Assembly (NCBI RefSeq): GCF_030272615.1
Contig: NC_081405.1
Coordinates: 152,686,113-152,750,112, forward strand
DNA: 64,000 nucleotides
From: Cryptomeria japonica
Taxonomy: Eukaryota; Streptophyta; Pinopsida; Cupressales; Cupressaceae
Direction: 5' to 3'
The position numbers were made by a program, and so were the translations under genes. The notes beneath the pieces were generated by a model that was not told the origin of the DNA, ran no database searches, and was given only the letters and a program-made list of their open reading frames with translations. Below, one piece after another: positions 35,901-49,516 of this stretch. How positions within the stretch are numbered: position 1 is the first letter of the stretch; every line of letters begins with the position of its first letter.

Positions 35901-38900
35901 CAACTAATTGTTTGTTGTACTTTCTATTTCTAGATAAATAATGTCATCCCTTCACCTCGAACAAACTTATTCATAGACATCCATCTTCTCCTTGATCCAA
36001 GGAAAACTTTGTCATTCAACCTCCACCATAGATCTCTTAGGAAAATCCCAATCATCCATCCTACTAGCCAAAATATTATAAATGGAGCTTCAAAGCTTCC
36101 AAAAAAAATGACTATCATTGATTAGTACATGCTAAAAAGATTTTGTACAAATCATTTGAGTCACCACAATCCATTATTTTCATTGGGATCTTATCCTCAC
36201 AAACAATGGAGTTTTTATTTGACAGCATTTGTATTGTTCAAATTTTAATCAAAGTTCAACCTTGAGGAACTTGCAAGCTAAATTTGAATTAAGAAGCTGA
36301 TTCATATTTGTTTCCTTCTATTTTGATTATTTTTAAATTTTACAAGTTATATATAATAAGCACCCATATTCACAATCCATTAAAATTGAACATTGTAGCA
36401 TGTAACTTATTTTTATTATGGAAAGAAGAGATAAATAATATCCAATTTAATAGGCAAGTAAGTGAGCACTTTGTGCATCATACATGAACATAAGAACATT
36501 GAAGGACATCATCATGATGGTATATGCATTATTATAGTTTACATAAAATTTTATTGTAGTTGAACTATGCACATAGTTGTAGCATGAGAAGTTCCTTTTC
36601 ATTGTAAATACACATGTCCTTCATTGTGCATCGATGCAATAAGAATAACCAAATTTACAATAGCTTCATAAGCATTTTAAAATGGCCTTTATTTGAAAAG
36701 AAGCATAATTGAAAATAATAAGATGTATTATAACTTGACAAACATTATTGGACAACTTTGTATCAATATATGAAGTTGTACCAAAGATGGAAATAGAAGT
36801 CACTGTAGGTGCAAGCTCATATGTATTACAAAAGGGGTTTTAGAATAAGCATGTAAAAGATAATCACTTTAGAATGTGAAAAGCATCATAGCAGGTTGAA
36901 GGATCAATGTTCAGAAGAATTGTAAGCATGTAATTGGTACTATTGAATTGTGTATAGAAGTTTTCTATTTGTATCCAATACTAGCCATTGTGGAATTCCT
37001 TGAGCAACCCAAGAAATTATAGCTATTGGAGTTGTAGAACAACACATGTTAAGTTATTACAAAGATGGAAAGATATTATCCTATATCCTAAATATAATAT
37101 TTTGTGAAACCAAAAACTCCTTAATAATGTACATGTATAATTTGTATTAGATCAATGAGTAAATCTCATCTTACATTGAAGGACAATTCAACAAGTTGTT
37201 GGATTAAAAAACTATATTCTTGTAGACTCAAAAGTTGAATATAATTATATATTAATGTAACTTCTCTTGAAATTCTACATAATTTTTTTTAAAATGGCAT
37301 CTTATTTTGAGTCTATATGCAAATGTTATGACCTCCAAATGAAGCAAGACTTAGAACTATTAATAACAGTTATTTTGCAATTGACACTAGTGGTTTTGTA
37401 ATTGACAAGGTGATTTTGTAGTGAATGGGTGCTTTTGTCATTGACATTGAGAGTTCATAACCAATGGGGTTATTTCATAATTGAATCATGTTGAAAGGGG
37501 TGACTTTTTACTCAAGCCAAAAATATGTGGATTTGAAACAATCTGTTATTCAATGTCTTTAGTTCCCAAATTGAAGGTGTGGCAAATATAAAGGTTGTCC
37601 TCCAAGGCTTTATAGATACTATTAGGGGTCCAAACCAAGCAATGGAGGAGAATACTTGTATGTTTTATCTTTTTAGATATTAATAGCATAGGAAGGCAAT
37701 TATGTGGTGCAACTTTCTAGATCTTAAGAGCATAGGAAGGAAATTATATGTCGTATCTTCCAGATTAAGAGGCACTTGATAGAGGAATTTAATATTTTTG
37801 TAGTTGTCTAATTATACTATAGGTAGAAAGAAATTTTTCACCCTCATAGGATTTTTTCAACTCATATCATTATGTTATGTTGTATATAACAATTTAGTAT
37901 TTTCTTTTATTTGTTAAAAAACACTATAAGACCTCCATTTCCAACTAATATTTGGATTTCAAGTAGAAAAATAGTGTCTTACATTGATTTCCTAGTTTTT
38001 AACTCATTATGGAAGATTATGAACCGTAAGATTTCCATGAATGAAGTCAGTTTCTTAAAAAAATCTTGTATTAGAAATATTTCATTGATATGAGCTTAAT
38101 AGATGAGGAATGTACATATAGACCCTTATGACAACCATCTCCATTACCACTTAAACCCTTAATCCATGGATTATCTTATATCGAAAGCACTATAAAATAT
38201 AGGATACAAAATATCATGAGATATATGAACATTTTCAACATGATTATCAATATTATTTGTTACTTAACATGATCATCATGAATATCCATAGAATCAACAT
38301 GAGATACACAAGAACTATCATCATAAATCACATCATCAGAATGCAAGGAATCACAATTTAAAATCTCATCATCTATTCATAAGACGATGTATCATCATGT
38401 ATGTAAAAAGGTGAATCACAAATTAGATTCTTAGACTTCTCATAAGATGTACGATCACAAGAAAATGAACCTAAGGATATAGAAACAGGCCTATCATGAC
38501 AAGTAAGAATAACAACATCACAAGAATCAAGAACATCCTAAATAAATAAGGTTAGTATAATCTCATCATATACAATATCATTCTTAAATGTGTTGTAAGA
38601 AAGTAAAACTAGTTGATCATCATCTATTTGACAAGAAATATAAATCATATAATGCATATGACACTAGTAATCATCAAATTGAAGGTATTATTTTCCCATA
38701 GTCCATGAATTGTTATAAAAGCTTTTGGGTAATTGACTGGGTATTTTTGCTTTTCGACATTTTAGATCACACTTTGTGGTCCTTCATCAGAAAAATGAAA
38801 ACTTTTCATTTTCATTTTAATTTTAATTTTATAGATATACTTTCCTAATCATTTTCAATTTTCTAATAAAAGATCACATAATGTAATCTGGAACATTGAA

Positions 38901-39480
38901 AAGCAAAAATATATGAAACATTAAAAAGAAAAAAAATATGCATAATTATTATTCAAAAGATTTCATAACTATCATCAAATCATCATACACAAAAACATTA
39001 TAATATATATGACACTAGTAATCATCATATACCTCATTAGTGGCCAATGAAGAAAAAGTGGTGAAAGGTAAAACATACTAGTGCGTATGACTCTCACTAG
39101 GCAAAGGAAGAGTGATAATAAGATTGAAATATAACAGGCCTTCATACTAACTTTTTGTATGTGTCCTTAGTTATGATGGTGACAAGGTTATTTTGTTGCT
39201 ATTCATTATCGTTACATTCTTTCCATATGTCATGTCAAGCACAAAAAAAGTGGTTATAAACGACATACTTACAAATGTTTATTGAATCTCAATCGATGTA
39301 ACCAACATAATTTAGTCTATTCGAAAAACTTAATTTTAACAAAATAGTGGTTATAATCGACAACTTTTAAAAGCTTTATTAAATGTTCATCGATGCAGCC
39401 AACATGATTTAATTTATTGGAAACCTTAATTTGAACAAAATTTATTTATCTATTTATCCATTCTTGTAATCCATGTTCAC
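35901..39480. other. No gene recognised, except a small minisatellite
   Basis: AT-rich sequence upstream of the phosphatase gene. A minus frame at 36118-35930 has a charged end but no certain family. An ATCATCA-rich stretch spans about 38.2-38.7 kb. I see no coding exons, RNA genes or transposon ends. Confidence 0.4.
37365..37495 (+). repeat. Degenerate minisatellite, about 21-bp unit, six units
   Basis: Units of the form GTGGTTTTGTAATTGACA recur about every 20-21 bp with substitutions. Short and isolated. No function suggested. Confidence 0.5.
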
Positions 39481-39767
39481 TGCATTCTCTTCTGTCTCCG
39501 AGAGCACTGGAAAATGATGTTTTTGGATCAGCTCGGGATAAAAAAATCACCCAAAAACAAACTCAAAAGACATATAGATTGACTTCTTCATTTAACATTT
39601 GATTATATGCAATTCTGTATTGAGAATATTCTTCACAATACCTCCAATTTCAGTGGGTCATCAATCTACACACAGCATTATTTATACAGGCAAAATTGGA
39701 TATCTTTTATCTGTATTCACTAGAGCATATAAACTGAAGAAGTTGAAACTGTGGCTTTCATTAGAAA

Positions 39768-39941
39768 ATGGAAGCAACATTGAAAGACTTCTTGTTTTTG
39801 TTGTTTTTGATGATATTCAGTGGTATGCCATGTTTTGGTGGAATAACCAGCACTTATGTGAGAAAAACTGAAGCATCTATGGACATGCCCATGGATAGTG
39901 ATGTTTTCAGCATTCCACAAGGTTATAATGCTCCTCAACAG
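39768..39941 (+). CDS. PAP: Purple acid phosphatase, exon 1
   Basis: The ATG at 39768 opens a 58-residue exon. A hydrophobic segment ([12 protein letters not shown], residues about 8-19) looks like a secretion signal. It is followed by the plant PAP N-terminal signature [16 protein letters not shown]. The exon ends in phase 0 at CAACAG before GTATTT. Plant purple acid phosphatases are secreted or vacuolar glycoproteins with a two-metal centre that release phosphate from esters. An overlapping open frame from 39599 is in another frame and is not used. A TATA-like ATTTATACAG lies near 39680. The exact promoter is not established. Confidence 0.9.
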
Positions 39942-40525
39942 GTATTTCACATTCATGTCTTTTGACTGTTGAGAATGAGAAGTTTGACGATAATTTTTTT
40001 TTTTGTTGTTGTCTTTTTATATTTGAAGAGTTAAACATTTGTATATAAGAATGAGTGCAGATTATATATGAAAATGTGATCGATAAATTAAAGGTTAGAT
40101 TGATATGTTGGAGATCATATCTCTATTTTTTTTCGTTTTTCTTACTTTTTTTTTGGATGCATATGCACCTCTATCTAGTTTTTAGCTTTAAAACATTAAG
40201 TGCATTGTTTTTAAGTTTTTGTTTTCTATCTGATGGCTGTACAGACCGTCTATAAAATCTGTATTTTGTATTAGAGAAACAGTAAATAAAGATATTGCCA
40301 TGCTTTTTCGTGATGTAGTCTTTAATGATAAACCACATAATTCATTTTGTTATATATTTATTTCTGATTGTTTTTATTCTCGTTTTACTATTTGATATTA
40401 TTCTATCTGCTCTTTAAACTCAACATTGACAGCATGTTTTCTTGACTGTAATAGGTCAAAAAATCAGATGCTTTGTCTACTGCATTCATTTGATTGTATT
40501 TATTTTATCTGTTTTGGGAATTCAG

Positions 40526-40726
40526 GTCCATATTACTCAAGGAGACCATGTTGGTAGGAGAGTAATTGTATCATGGGTCACAACCTCTGAGCCTGGGTCC
40601 AATACTGTTCTTTATGGTACTGAGCAGTCCAAGTACAAGTATTCAGCAGAGGGGATTGTTGCAAGCTACAAGTATTCTAACTATACATCAGGCTACATTC
40701 ATCACTGTACAGTGAAGAATTTACAG
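40526..40726 (+). CDS. PAP: Purple acid phosphatase, exon 2
   Basis: 67 codons, phase 0 at both ends, bounded by TTCAG at 40521-40525 and by GTGGAAG after 40726. It encodes the start of the fibronectin-like N-terminal domain: VHITQGDHVGRRVIVSWVTT, then EPGSNTVLYG, then a possible N-glycosylation site in YSNYTSGYIHHCTVKNLQ. Agreement with plant PAPs is near full length without gaps, and no stop is present. Intron 1 is 584 bp. Confidence 0.92.
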
Positions 40727-41219
40727 GTGGAAGATTCTTTTTCCTTTTTCTTTTCATGTTAATTGGAAAATTGTTTCTATAAGTGTTTAGATTTGCAATG
40801 GTAGCAACCAGAAACTGAAACAAGAACATTGAAAGTTTTTACTTCTTGTTGGTCTAATCATGTAGCATTTAAATTTTGTTTATAGAGTGTATAATCATGT
40901 TAAGTCAGATGTTATAACAAAAGGAATGGAAGGCACATGATACATTAAGGAAGGTTTTGATCTAGAAGAAAATGTTAAGGTTGAGAGATATCTGTGAAAT
41001 ATATGAGAGCATTGCAGGTCATGCATTACTCAATGTTTCAAACTTGAGCAGTAGCTTCTGGTCCCAATTCATTTACAGTGCACATGATTGCATATGGTTA
41101 AAGAATGGGTTGACATCTTATACCCCTTCAAGGTGTTGATCAAGATTTCTCTAGAAAGACAATGATAAACCACTTCTCATAGGTCCACCAACATATTTGA
41201 GGTAAACTATAACCAAATA
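40727..41219 (+). other. PAP intron 2, left part; no other gene
   Basis: Ordinary AT-rich intron sequence between exon 2 and the start of recognisable gypsy gag similarity. Intron 2 totals 4937 bp. Confidence 0.5.
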
Positions 41220-44200
41220 CAGAATGAATAGAGACTTCATTTAATGGTGACAACCCTTTCAAGGTCCAAGTAAAATTTGACATTCCAACTTTTCGAGGGA
41301 CAATTAATGTAGATGCTATCGATGATTAGATATCCCAGTTGGAAAAGTGTAAACCACTTCTTAAATTATAAGGAAATAGCATTCACCTTGTCAAAGATGA
41401 GTCTCACGTAGAACATTTGTAGGAGGCTATGTTGTTATCCTCGGAGAATTGAAGAGGAAACTTTGATGTTTGACATTTTGACGTAGTGATAATGAGAACC
41501 CCACATGGGGATAATTTGTGGACAATATAGAGGAGTATATCCTTGAAGACACATTTGAAGAGAATTATATGTGATAGTTAAATTTTAATTATTTTCATTA
41601 AAAAGAAAGTTAGTATGATGAGGTGTCTTTGAATTAACTATGAAGCTTTGAGCAATACAATTATAAAAAAATATGTATTTGATTTTCTACATTGAATTCT
41701 TTAGGATAAGCTCAAGAGACCAAAATTTTCACCAAATTTAGTTTAAGTCTAAGTACCATCAAATTTTAATTAAACCATTAGATTTGTGGAAAGCTACCTT
41801 TAATTCCAAAGAGGGCTTGATCAAGTGGTTAGTCATGCCCCTTTGGCTTGACCAATGCACTTTCCACCTATTGGAATCACTACTGACATTACGCCAAAAG
41901 CTTGAGCTATCAACGAATGCCACAGTGGCCAAAGACAAGGATCCACGGGAGGTGGTTAAGCACATGTCATGAATCTCGAAGGAGGTGTTGACCGACTAAC
42001 CAACAATCCCCCCCTCAACACTGACTGAGGGTTCCACAAAATTCTTATAAGGAGACCACAAAGTGACCTCTAGAGATTCGAACCCATAACCCAACGCTCT
42101 GATACCAATTGTTGGAATCATTGATGTCATTACACCAAAAGCTCGAGCTGTCAACAAATGCCACAATGATAGAGACAAGGATCCATGGGAGGCAGTTAAG
42201 CACATGCCACGAATCCCAAAGGAAGTGTTCACCGACTAGCCAACACCACCTTCACGTGAATGATGGATGATATAAACAATCATTTCATTGATTTCATCAT
42301 CATTGTCTATTTAGATGACATACTCATACTTGAGAAATGGGAGGATCATTTACAATATGTTCAATAGACAATTTTGTGACAACATAGGCTTTATGCTAAT
42401 ATAGAATAATATACCTCTGGTATAGAGAGGATACATCATGGACAAGAATGGTGTTCATCTTGACCTTGAAAAGATACAAGTTATCAAAGATTGACCAACT
42501 TCTAAAAATTTCATAAAACTTTCTTGTTTTTGGGATTGACTGATTTTTATCAAAGGGCCATGCTCAAATTCTCACAATTGACATGGCCAATAAATTAGGT
42601 AATCAAGGGATGTGTAAACATAAAATTAGTTTGGACAAAGATGCCACAATGAGAATTTACACAATTGAAGTAGAAACTCTATTTGGTATTGACAATGATT
42701 CTTCCTAATCTGCAATAGTCCTTTAAAATTGAGATAGATGACTCTAAATATGCACTGAGTAGTTGTCACTAAACATAGGCATCTAGTTACCTACCATAGT
42801 GAGACCCTCTCTAATATAGCACACAAGCACCCTTCATATGCTAGAGAGTTGTACACCATTATTTAGGCTTGTAAATAGTGGAATCACTATATCTTGTGGA
42901 AATAGATCTAATCATTCACACATACCACACGCCTCTCCAATTCAAGCAAACGTAAGGAAAGTTGCAGAATAATCAGAATAAATGGTTGTCACCTACTTCT
43001 ATTTGTTTCAGCTCAAAATTTATAACAAGAAGGGAATCACTAATGCAGTTATAGATTGCTTGATTTGACCTGCAATCATATTCATGACAATAATGTTAAA
43101 AATTCTTCAATACATCAAACAACATATTAGCCTTAATCATATAGGATTGATCCTAATTTGGATGACATCTACCAAAGAATCACACAAGGAAAACAAATCC
43201 TTGATTAATACTTGCAATAAAAAATTCTAATTCAAATGGAGCACATTTGTATCCATATTGGGAAATATCAAAAGCTGATTTAGAAAGCACACTATAGTTG
43301 CGTTGTAGGAAACTTTGGGATAGAGAAGATAATTGTTGTATTATATAAGTACTTCGACTATGTAAAACTATACCACAATACTATTCTATACATTTGATCT
43401 TATGCATAACATGTACAATTGCAAGACCTACATATTGAAAACAAGTATTTTGCATAACTTTTCCAATTTCTAGTAAGCCTTGGTACTCTATCCCCATGGA
43501 TTTCAAGTTAGGCCGTTCCATGACATAACATGGTGATGCTAGTGTGTACATGTTATTTGATAGATTCTTAAAAATGTTCCTCATGATAGCTTGCAAAAAG
43601 GTTTTTTTTGTAAAAGATGCAACCAAGATTTTTTTTGAGAATGTTTGGGTACATTTCAATCTACCATATCTAATATCATTTTTTATAGGGATAGTAGGTT
43701 CTTTAGCAAGTTTTGTTAACACTATGGGTTGTGATGAACACCATGTAATTGAAGTTGAATGCATTTCACCCCGAACTGATAGATAGATTGAGATGGTGAA
43801 ATTTCTAATCATTCAAATAATTCATGCATATGTGATGAGATTTAACCCTATGTCCAACATAGATACAATTATGCATTACATAACTCCATTGGACATAGTC
43901 CATTTGGATTTTGCCTTTAGAACCAACCATTGATGTAGCCTTATTTTTCATGTTTAATGAGACATCATCACATGCTTAGAAGGAGGTGGTAAGGCATCCA
44001 TATTTATTGAAAGAATACACTATATCCAATAATAGGTTCATGAGATACTACAACATACCAATCACAAGTACAAGGAAAGATATGATCAATTTCATAGACC
44101 TAATTATTTTCAAGTTGATGAAAAAGTTTGGCTTTATCTCTAGAAAGAGTGGATTTAAGGGTCACATAGAAACTTCATCCGAGCTATAATATGGACCCTA

Positions 44201-44600
44201 AACCATCCTTAAGTATAATGGTAACAATTCTTCCAAGCTTGTTCTACCTCATTTTCTTGGGTTGTATCTAGTTTTAAATGTAGAGTTTCTATGTCCATAA
44301 TTTTCACCATTGTTGGAAGCCTTAGGATTTGTTGAACACCTTAATAATGCAAAACTAAATCCAAATGCTACCATTCCACTAAATATAGATTATGTGACCT
44401 ATGTTTTTATCAAGAGATTAAAAAATAAACAGATTCCTCTCTATTCGTGACTAGGGAAAGTGTTAATCAAGGATCAAATTAACAAAAAAATCCTCATTTG
44501 TTACAAAGTTGGTGTGATTGGGTCCATTGTTGAGCAGGTAAAACTAGGTCTTTCTAACACATCTAGCTACTTTAATTTTTGTCCAACGGACTAGGAATAA
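41220..44600 (+). pseudogene. Ty3/gypsy gag-pol remnant in PAP intron 2
   Basis: Plus strand. VKFDIPTFRGTINVDAIDD near 41.27 kb is a gag start. RT follows with [14 protein letters not shown] at 41800-41845, then after the TRIM insertion the catalytic YLDDIL near 42.32 kb and HGVHLDLEKIQV-type connection near 42.45 kb. RNase H (KHPSYARELYTI, near 42.84 kb) and integrase core (YSIPMDFKLGRSM, near 43.48 kb; MLFDRFLKMFLMIACKK, 43550-43600) follow. Protease and the first part of RT are deleted. Stops and frameshifts throughout. A long minus-strand frame at 43381-43812 is the shadow of this integrase. Confidence 0.8.
41869..42245 (-). mobile_element. Complete TRIM (miniature LTR retrotransposon), 377 bp
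   Basis: Two direct repeats of about 136 bp (41869-42005 and 42110-42245) flank about 104 bp. On the minus strand the 5' LTR starts TGTTGGCTAGTCGG at 42245. The primer site ATTGGTATCAGAGC (42096-42109), complementary to initiator tRNA, follows it, and a polypurine tract TTGAGGGGGGGATTG (42005-42019) precedes the 3' LTR. The 5-bp target duplication CCACC is present at 41864-41868 and 42246-42250. The outer end of the left LTR reads TA for TG. It has no coding capacity, as usual for TRIMs, and sits inside the gypsy RT, so it is younger than that element. Confidence 0.92.
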
Positions 44601-45663
44601 TGACCCCACAAAGTTAGAGTACATAAACTAAACACTTTATTAATACTTTTTAATTTTGTAATTAGTTTATCTTCATTGAGCTATTCATTTCAACTTCCAA
44701 GGAGGATACAAGTGTGGGGACTCTTTGGTTGCCAATGGGAACCATAGCTCACTAGTTTTAGTAAGTTTTCTAATTTGATTTGTAAATTATATAAATTGAC
44801 TACATTTGAATCAATGAAATAGAGTAGACGGTATGCATCTCTTTCATAGAGTTTGCCAAATTTAAAAGAGTTCTCAATTTTGAATAGAAATATCTTATTT
44901 AGTTCTAGTAAAGTTGTTGCATATTTTCTTGCCTTAAAAATTACTAGTTACAATACATTCAATGCATTGTCCTTTTAATTCACAAAATAATTTTGTCAGC
45001 ATTTTAATTTGTTCTTTTTATACTAGAATAGTGTGATGAAATATCTTCTTCAAATTCTGCTCCCTCATCTAATCTACACTTAAACTTTAAAATAAATAAA
45101 TAAAACACTCTTACATTTTTGTTATCTTTAGAACACAAGACTGAAAGTTTACCACAAATATTTCTATTTGTACCACTAAACTATAACATGAATTGAACCG
45201 TACATATTATCCACTAATTAAAACAAAGATAAGTAAATTCACACTAACATAAAAGATTGTTTGAATACATAAAACAACATGAACAATAAGAATGAACTAC
45301 TAGATTGAAGAGGAAAAACCTAGACAAAGTTACTCGAGAAGATATAAGATATATGCTATATAAAATTATACATAGATCTTTTTCATTGCTAACTTGTCAA
45401 ATTCTCATTACTGCAACAAAATGATCCAACTTCTTGACTTCGAATGAAAACTTCTGTAATGTAAGTCTTAACACAAAATCTCATTACATTCTTTGTACTC
45501 TCAGACACTTTTTTATAAGCAAAATTATTTCTGTCAACTTTGATTTTTTGTCCTTATCTTTTTGCTCTTATTATTCACAGTTGCTGGTTTGGATATTTTA
45601 TTGATGTTGAAAGACCATTGCTTACTCGTACTCTTCGTAACTCTGTTTTGGATGTGATTGCAG
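44601..45663 (+). other. PAP intron 2, right part; no gene
   Basis: AT-rich sequence with no coding resemblance. It ends in a pyrimidine-rich stretch and GATTGCAG, the acceptor of exon 3. Confidence 0.5.
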
Positions 45664-45775
45664 TATGATACTGAGTATTTTTACAAGATTGGATTGGGAA
45701 ATACAACCCGCGAGTTCTCATTCTTTACACCCCCCAGAATTGGTCTGGACACACCGTATACATTCGGTATCATTG
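45664..45775 (+). CDS. PAP: Purple acid phosphatase, exon 3
   Basis: It begins after TTGCAG and reads [18 protein letters not shown] then [18 protein letters not shown], ending in phase 1 before GTATGT. This completes the N-terminal domain. The next residues in the family are the GDLG metal-binding motif, which should open exon 4. I find no such sequence in the remaining 18.2 kb on the plus strand. The three exons give 162 residues of an expected roughly 460-475, and none of the metal ligands is in view. Either intron 3 exceeds 18 kb, which is plausible in a large plant genome, or the gene is truncated. Confidence 0.9.
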
Positions 45776-48700
45776 GTATGTCTATTAACATATCTACAGT
45801 CAATTATTTGAATTTTGTATTATTAATTACTTCAATTTTTTGGTACCATAATAGTTTTACAAAGAGCGTTCCAGGTTGTTACACGTATTGCGAGCACAAT
45901 AACCCTAGGTTGTAAATTTACAAGAAGTGCGTACTGCATGAGTTCAAAGATTCAGTGATAAGAAACATGACTAGAAAAGCCTAAACAAAGTTATGGTGCA
46001 TTGTACTATCCAACTGAAAATTAAAATTTTAAGCACAACAATTTGTTTTATATACATGGAGCTTAGTTATGATTTGGAAGCATGTTTGTTCTTTCACCAT
46101 TTAAGAGAGTCGGGAAGATCCTGTGCAAATTCATATGTACAAAAACCTCAATAAAAAGTCATCCTGTGTGAGGAGGAACCTTGACAGAAAAGAATCACTG
46201 TTAGAGCTGGGAAGAGTGTGTTGATTGAGACAAAGCTCTTGTCTACAATAGGGTGAGGAGTATCTCAAAAGCAAAGCTTCAACTAAGAGGGTACTATTCC
46301 CTTTGGATTGAATAACACCCACGGCCAATAGTCCTTGAGAGTTGAGAACTAGAGAAGACAGCCCTGACTTTGAACATGAGGGTAGCTGAACCTCTACACT
46401 TGGAGTGAGAATTAGAAGTACTTGGTCCTTTAGTGGCCACTTATGAAGGGATAATTTGTCTTACAAATATGTAAACATATGTGCTACTATCTATGGTTAA
46501 CCAATGGGTGTTTGGCATCCCCAATGGCTGAAATATGGTGAAAGGAGGAAGGATCAATGTGGTTGTCTTGGGAGTATCATGTAGATATTGATGTCCACAA
46601 TTAATTACCTCCAAAAGGCAAAGGGCCAAATACATTTGGTTTGGGTAACAACAAAAGGTAGCAAGGCACACTCTTGATCTATTTGCAAGCAATGCCATCT
46701 CCTTTGGATCTTCATGGTAGACAGAAAAGTCACCTAAAAGTAAGGTGCACCTCCATCTCTATGTGCTAAATATATAAAGAGAACAAATCTTGTGGCCTTG
46801 CTGTATGTGGCGATCAATGCCTGTCCATTTGAGAACACACCCATAGTTGCTACGTACCATTCTCATGAAATGCTTAGCATAAGCAACTGTTATATGGCTA
46901 TGAGGTTGCATGAGGGAGATCCAGTTAACATGAATATATTGTCAATATATCCTTGTTGATAGTTATATTAATATCCCCTTCATGATAGAGAGGATAAGAG
47001 GAGAGGCATAAGGAGTATTTAAAGGTAAGGGATATAGTCTCCAGACATTCCAATTGACTAAAGAAGCAAACTGGTCTTGGAATGAAATCTGCTGTTGTTG
47101 CCTAAGGGAACCAAAAGAGGCATCCCATCAAAAAAACATAGAATGGTAAGAGCAGAGGCATAAAGATTTAAAGGGAGTGATGGTCTATGTATCCCAATCG
47201 ACTGAAGAAGAAAATTGTTCTTGGAATTAATACTACTGTTTCTGCCGGAGGAAACTAAAAGAGGAATGTTATCCAACGAACATTGAGCTATACACGGTTA
47301 TCTCTCCCAATCAAAAGCTGTATCTCCAGGGGACTTGAGTCTACGAAGATACAAAATAGGCCGTAAGCCACTTTTAAGAAAAAGAAATTTGGGACTAAGT
47401 TCAACTTGGAGAATGCTGGGAGGGGCCATTTAATTTCACCAAATCATATTGAAGCTTAATGCTTTGCACTTTCTCAGCTTTTCCCCTCTCATTAGGCTCT
47501 GAATTAGTGATCCAAATATTTGAATCATATAGAATATGGTGGGTTTTATGATTGTGCACAAGGGACATGTCTTTGAAGAGATATTATAGCAATGCATGTT
47601 CAACTCTAATACACTAACTTGTATTCTTTCATTAAATTTGGAAGCCTTGGTTGCATCTGATCTGCATTATCTCTTGTGGTATCTTGTTGCCCATGTAGAA
47701 CATCACAATTGATATTTGCGGAAAAGGGTCATAACTAGAGACTAGAGTTGCTAGATACTCCATTGCCCAAGTACATGTATCTGCATATCAGATACTGAAT
47801 ACCGATACAATAATCCCAGATAAGACATGAATATCATATCTGGATGGTATTAATATAAGAGGCCATATCTGGGTCCTATCTGATATATTTGAGAATGGTA
47901 CCGTACCATTTATTGTTGGTTCTAGTTTAGGGTTATGACCAAACATTCAAAACTACAAAACAGTTAAAAACAATTTGTTCCCACATATTTTTTAAATTAG
48001 CAAAGACACTAATATAATATAACAAAATAAACATTCTAGACTAAAAATATAAAAACCAAAAATTATAGAAACTATTAAAAATAATTGAATATACATGTAT
48101 TTTTATAATTGTTGTATCCATTTGTATGCATATTAGGGAGTTGTGAAAATTTTGTATTTGTATTTAGGGGAAAAAAAAATTCACCGTATCTGTATTTGAT
48201 AGTATATCCTTTTCCATGTAACTTTGGCCATAAGATGTCTCAAATGGAAAAAATCAAGTAGAAGTGTGAACAACTTTGTTTTGTGAGAAGTGAATTTGGG
48301 CCAAATTTTCATCCCAATTCTTTTGATTCTTCTACTTATATTACCTTAATACTTACATTGGCATCTAGTTCACAACCTAGGTTTGACTATCTATTTGTGG
48401 ATGGAATGCAATTAACACATCAGCTTAGTATCCATTTTTCCTCACAAAATGGTCCAAGGATTGGTCAAGTAGTTTTAATCCCCAATTGGCACTTTAGGTT
48501 TTAGAAACCCCAAGCATGCCCATACATTGGTGAAAAATTTAGGTGGCTTCTTAACTTGATAATGTCCTCTTGCATGGAATCAAAATACACACCTTGAGAT
48601 TTTTCAAAAGAGGAGAGAGAACTTTGCCAGATTTCATCCACTCAGCCACCAAGAGTTTTCTTCCTTGGCCTGATTTCAAGTTGATGTTCAGACTTTCTAA

Positions 48701-49080
48701 TCAAGACCAAGAGACTTACCAAACAGTTCTTGATGCCATACCCTCACAATCGCTTCACAAGTTTGGTGTGCGTTGCTTCAAACCTTGGTGGAAAGACTGG
48801 AAATTGTTTCTAGATGCTCCCTTTCGGATTTACAGGCCTTCCAAAGGTTATTCTTGTTGTTTTCTCACTTGCATATGGTGGATCACCTTTATTCCCATTG
48901 GAAGTTGCATTCCTCTTGTGGTGTGTGGGAAGAAAGATTCCCAGGCATGTGCTGCAGTGCTTGAGCCTAAACTAGCTCATTTTGCCTAGTGTTTGTTGTA
49001 TCAAGGTCTTCCATTGGGGACTCATCTCGCTCACATGGTGTTTGTTTGGTATAAATTTGTTATACCAAGACTGACAACTT
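45776..49080 (+). other. PAP intron 3, left part; no confident gene
   Basis: It begins with the donor GTATGT. It holds a diverged tandem duplication (46998-47285) and a 139-codon frame at 48570-48989 with no recognised family, in which a second overlapping frame looks equally coding-like. No phosphatase exon 4 (GDLG motif) is visible. Probably old transposon debris. Confidence 0.45.
46998..47285 (-). repeat. Two-copy tandem duplication, about 145-bp unit
   Basis: Two diverged units share GAGAGGCATAAGG/GCAGAGGCATAAAG starts, a CCAATTGACT/CCCAATCGACTGAAG middle and an AAAAGAGG end. In the minus-strand frame 47276-47058 the two units encode similar peptides (MPLLVPLGNNSRFHSK and IPLLVSSGRNSSINSK), which may mean that an old coding exon was duplicated. 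No family recognised. Confidence 0.5.
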
Positions 49081-49124
49081 AGTCTATATACAATATCAAG
49101 TGGCCTTGGATCAAGTCAAACACA

Positions 49125-49210
49125 AAGAAACGGGACTCGGACTCGGCTTTGACTCGGACTCGGGACTCGGCGTCAAACTCGGCTCCAGACTCGGCTAGAC
49201 TCGGAAAAGT
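49125..49210. repeat. Left subterminal CGGACTC array of the hAT element
   Basis: About eight ACTCGG hexamers, direct and closely spaced. hAT elements carry many copies of a short motif near their ends where the transposase binds; the right end has the same motif in inverse orientation. Confidence 0.65.
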
Positions 49211-49516
49211 GAAAAACTCAAGAAATTTAGAGATTTTTAAAGATTTAAAACTTGTTTCAGACACCCTTTATTGAATACACCTTAAAGACACAATAACATC
49301 ATCAAACTCGGCTCATTTGATTACATACACAAGTATACATCAATCACATAAGCATAAACGCAAATTGTAGCTGAAGAGAATAACAAACATAGATATATAA
49401 ATATTGTCAAATGTATACAATATTACAAAACTCATGGAATAAAAAATCCATGTCATCATATGATCATCATCAAATGTTTCATACAAATACCAAAGGTAAA
49501 TACAACTACAAGCCTA

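Noticed and set aside
43381-43812. 143-codon minus-strand open frame in PAP intron 2
   Set aside because: It lies antisense to the gypsy integrase core, which has clear motifs on the plus strand. Its own translation has no family resemblance.
48570-48989. 139-codon frame as a host gene
   Set aside because: No recognisable domain; an overlapping frame looks equally coding-like, and there are no promoter or splice signals that I trust. Noted as debris.
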